This document shows, one piece after another, positions 61,901-64,000 of a stretch of 64,000 nucleotides of DNA. Made by a program: the position numbers and the translations under genes. The stretch's first letter is position 1. The number at the start of each line of letters is the position of its first letter. Location of the stretch: contig OZ252022.1 in assembly GCA_965247615.1 (NCBI GenBank), positions 124,001 through 188,000 of the forward strand, written 5' to 3'. This stretch comes from G965197715 sp965247615. GTDB taxonomy: Bacteria; Chloroflexota; Dehalococcoidia; Lucifugimonadales; UBA1127. Under the pieces are notes generated by a model that worked only from the letters and a program-made list of their open reading frames with translations, was not told the DNA's origin and made no database searches.

Positions 61901-64000
61901 GGCACGGACCGGGGCGATTTCACCATCACTAACGGCGTCCTCAAATTCGCCAGCGCCCCCGACTACGAGCGCCCGGAGGACTCCGGCGGCAACAACCAGT
62001 ACGAGGTCACCGTCGAGGCCGCCGACTCCAACAACAAGCGTGGAGAGCTGCACGTCGACGTCATCGTCCAGAACGTGGACGAACCTCCCGTGATTACCGG
62101 GCCCGACACCGTCGATGACTTCCCCGAGAACTCCGCCACCAGCAGGCAGGTGGGCCGCTACACCGCCAGTGACCCAGAGGGCGCGACCGTCACCATGAGC
62201 CTGCCGTCGGGCGGCGTTGATTTCTCTCTCGCCGGCAACGGCGTGCTCACATTCAAGGAATCTCCGGACTTCGAGGAGCAGAGCAGCTACAGCGTCACCG
62301 TCAGGGCCGAGGCCGGGTCGCACACCGTCAACATCCAGAACGTCGAGGAGCCGGGCACTATAACCCTGTCCACGGTGCAGCCCCAGGAAGGGACGGGGCT
62401 TACGGCCGCGCTGGAGGACGACGACGGACCCACCGGAACCACCTGGCAGTGGTACCGCACCTCCAGCCGGGGCAGCACCGGGGCCGCCATCGCCAACGCG
62501 GATTCGCGGTCCTACACACCCGCCGCCGCCGACGTGGGCCGGTACCTGCGGGCCGTCGCCTCCTACGGCGACGGCCACGGCACAGGCAAGACCGCCACCG
62601 CCGTCAGCGCCAACCGGGTGCAGGCCGCGCCGCCTGTACCGGAGCCGCCTGTGTTCCCGGTGGACGGGAACTACGACCGCAGCATCCGGGAGAACACTCG
62701 GGCGGGCGCCACCCTGGGCGCGCCGGTCCGGGCCACCGACGCCAACAACGACAGGCTCACCTACAGCATCCCTGCATCAGACCACTTCGAGATCGACGCC
62801 TCGTCCGGCCAGCTGCGCACCAAGGCCGAGCTGGACCACGAAGGCCGGGAGCAGCATGTCGTAACGATCACCGCCACGGACCCGGGCGGACTGACAGACA
62901 CCGTTTCCGTCACCATCACCGTCGAGGACGTGGACGAAACGCCAGTGGTGTCGGGGCCGACCAGCCCGGAAGTCACCGAGAACAGCAACACGAGCGTTGC
63001 GACCTATACGACCACCGACCCGGACGACAAGGGAATCGAGTGGGTCCTTACCGGCGCCGATGGCGACGATTTCACCCTGTCGGGCGGCGCCCTGACCTTT
63101 ATCGAGGTGCCCGACTACGAGGAAAGAAGCCAGTACCGTGTGACCATCGAGGCCCGTGAGCAGGGGGACGGCACCAGCGTGGGCCGCCTCAGCGTCACCA
63201 TTCGCGTCACCAACGTCGACGAACCCGGCGTGGTGGAGACGAACGTGGAGGAGCCGCGCGTTGGGCAGACGGTGCGGCTCAACGTGGAGGACGAGGACGG
63301 TGGGGTAAACGTCAGTGAGTGGAAGTGGGAAAGGGCTGAACCCACCGGCCCCTGCGGCACGGTTGACAGCCCAACGGTCACCGCCTGGGAGACAATCAGC
63401 GGGGCCACGAGCAGCAGCTACACCCCGACGGCGGCGGATCAAGGCCATTGCATCAGGGCTACGGCGTTCTACGACGACCGGGCAGGGACAGGGCGGACTG
63501 GGCAGTTCCTCACAACCGGTTCTGTAGAGATCGGCCCTTACTTCACTCAGGGCCCGCCGACCTACAGGGTACAGGAGAATGCTGCAGAGGGAAGAAACAT
63601 TGGACGAGTGCAGGCCCGGCACTCCAACAGCGGCGAGGCACTGACCTACCGCCTCATTGGCGCCGGTGCCAGCTACTTTGCTATCGACAACAACGCCCAG
63701 CTAAAGATCAGCGCTACGCCACTGGACTACGAGACCCAGCCAGGCAAGGAAGCCGTAGTGGACATTACGGCCGAGGACAATAGCGGCCAAACGGCCACCA
63801 TCATCGTGACCATCACCGTGACCGACGAATGCACCAGTGCCGGCGAGCCGCCCTGCGCACCCGGCAGGCCCGGCGTATCGTCGGAGTCCGACACGAGCCT
63901 CCGCGTGACTTGGTCCACTCCCAGGACTTCCTCCGGCACTTCCATCACCGGCTACGACCTGCAATACCGGGAGTCAGCTAGCGGCGGGAGTTGGATTCCC
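58907..64000 (+). CDS. Giant secreted FN3 / gluzincin-like / cadherin-repeat protein, 3' end outside window
   Basis: Open frame of exactly 1698 codons to the window end. A signal peptide (cleavage near ASA-QT, residue 34) leads to FN3 domain 1 (~38-145). A region ~150-395 has HELAH (His228, Glu229, His232) and, 40 residues on, EIFAD (Glu272, Asp276), i.e. the HExxH...ExxxD pattern of gluzincin metallopeptidases, with several Cys. Then FN3 2 (~397-495), SwmB-like repeats (~497-602 and ~728-845) flanking a TYIWGRGFGEQD domain, six cadherin-like repeats with DENTPAG, ATDADND and VDDVDEPP motifs, two Ig-like ADxGRYLRA domains, and a third FN3 at the end. Cadherin motifs suggest calcium binding. 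ATG 58907; weak GAGAG site. Confidence 0.85.
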   Translation, partial: MIGVLSLPRLRTLVASTFLGVLAAFLLDGGWASAQTDVPDAPTAVAVYSIESQKLEVRWSSSDAASTTLFKIQWKSGSEEFDSSRQLPSDPATSIEIDQSTSAGDRYMDIIAGLTDGAEYTVRVIAVNANGDSDPSATATGTPASQPGQAREFWENEVVKIFESSSPWLRETWDYITTQNVPVFWTPGPSGAAFILCSSVTPSKLRECDADEVHISRFYINLIYGIAHELAHVYTLANRVTATPGPLGIARLYFHVLAYQGSLAESSCAPIEIFADAVMILTIGDQYQSSGSYWARCPITKDTVSEQALAVVRSAQSGQMPSWLADNYNDSDGNPDLARVWRDVKAIENDTNGRGFRATVVFQLRDAFGGYCDNQKATDSAFGSGVTRNPWNDGGCLPDAPANVSATGVGSGKLTVSWQEPPDDGGSPITGYKVQWKSGPQEYESSRQAVVANLSDPRRTISGLTNDVSHSIRVLAYNHNGDGAATEVTATPTATDTTAPTLLTARVERTVLRLNWSEAIDTSSKPETSAFTVNVGASARATDEVSISGSVVTLMLESAVDAGDVVTVSYSAPTGSTATALRDSAGNNVASFSSQQVRNDRIQIVITDPGPDKTYIWGRGFGEQDAIEATVTFGEPVIVSGVPELPLEVGAERRRAAYHSGSGTTSLVFRYELTEGETDSDGVMVPSSGDISKLTGPGLVRYASTKAVAPARLWDSVRTDYLVDAVRPTLVRANALANGNDVTLTWDKALDEDSAPTATGTVFFRVKDTTDDTSRQITAISVLGKVVTSTLSSAVSATDRLTVSYEDPFASTPESVLMQVQDVHKPLKDTLGNHARKDSAAISITQSANSPSEFPSSETGARSVDENTPAGRIIGTPIAATDADNDRRTHSISGTDAAFFDVVASSGQLRTKAALNHESRDSYSFTMSVTDGKDVHGYADTTIDATITVTVTVDDVDEPPVITGVTTIADYDENGSGDVAAYTAMDPEGDSNITWSLGGTDRGDFTITNGVLKFASAPDYERPEDSGGNNQYEVTVEAADSNNKRGELHVDVIVQNVDEPPVITGPDTVDDFPENSATSRQVGRYTASDPEGATVTMSLPSGGVDFSLAGNGVLTFKESPDFEEQSSYSVTVRAEAGSHTVNIQNVEEPGTITLSTVQPQEGTGLTAALEDDDGPTGTTWQWYRTSSRGSTGAAIANADSRSYTPAAADVGRYLRAVASYGDGHGTGKTATAVSANRVQAAPPVPEPPVFPVDGNYDRSIRENTRAGATLGAPVRATDANNDRLTYSIPASDHFEIDASSGQLRTKAELDHEGREQHVVTITATDPGGLTDTVSVTITVEDVDETPVVSGPTSPEVTENSNTSVATYTTTDPDDKGIEWVLTGADGDDFTLSGGALTFIEVPDYEERSQYRVTIEAREQGDGTSVGRLSVTIRVTNVDEPGVVETNVEEPRVGQTVRLNVEDEDGGVNVSEWKWERAEPTGPCGTVDSPTVTAWETISGATSSSYTPTAADQGHCIRATAFYDDRAGTGRTGQFLTTGSVEIGPYFTQGPPTYRVQENAAEGRNIGRVQARHSNSGEALTYRLIGAGASYFAIDNNAQLKISATPLDYETQPGKEAVVDITAEDNSGQTATIIVTITVTDECTSAGEPPCAPGRPGVSSESDTSLRVTWSTPRTSSGTSITGYDLQYRESASGGSWIP

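Overview
The window is a 64-kb stretch of a GC-rich (mid-60s % by eye) bacterial chromosome. It is densely packed with housekeeping genes, with accessory material at the right end. The gene set fits an uncultured Chloroflexota of the Dehalococcoidia/SAR202 type: an F420-type luciferase-like oxidoreductase, an aroK-aroB fusion, LRR and cadherin/FN3 surface proteins, serpin and SNF2 remnants, MmpL-type transport and squalene synthesis by HpnCDE. That placement is inference from gene content, not from a marker-gene tree. No phage, transposase, rRNA or CRISPR array was seen.

Left part (1-23 kb). An RND efflux pump (5' end outside the window) is followed by its lipoprotein-like adaptor, then dnaE and a pterin dehydratase on +. 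A five-gene minus-strand block follows: alaS, ruvX, aroC, aroKB fusion, cvpA. A LysR regulator diverges from a very small ORF, followed by threonine aldolase and a membrane-anchored LRR protein. BioY and an amidohydrolase lie on -. A 1.2-kb repeat-rich gap follows (palindromic REP-like element, two 177-bp direct repeats, a dispersed 22-bp word), ending at tRNA-Gly(CCC).

Middle (23-48 kb). A + strand run encodes an AhpD-like protein, xth and gpmA. A - strand run carries fmt, an LLM oxidoreductase and fpg. A dnaA-like gene with an altered domain IV signature then leads obgE, nadD and pyrE. The purine block purF-purM-purH plus a glycosyltransferase lies on -, with a well-formed purF promoter. 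rpiB and a HAD phosphatase lie on +, a GNAT, DinB and methyltransferase group on -, and addB-addA on +, closed by a GC-rich hairpin.

Right part (48-64 kb). An apparent isoprenoid module holds an MmpL-like transporter, an Lcp/MpaB-family (DUF2236) oxygenase, a DXS-like enzyme and HpnC-HpnD-HpnE for squalene. The last three are translationally coupled. Next is a broken serpin joined head-on to a fragment of a SNF2 helicase. The window ends inside a giant secreted protein (at least 1698 codons) combining FN3, a gluzincin-like HExxH/ExxxD peptidase region, SwmB-like repeats and cadherin repeats. The most interesting candidates are the oxygenase-containing squalene cluster, the chimeric serpin/SNF2 locus, the giant metallopeptidase-cadherin protein and the 177-bp repeat region.
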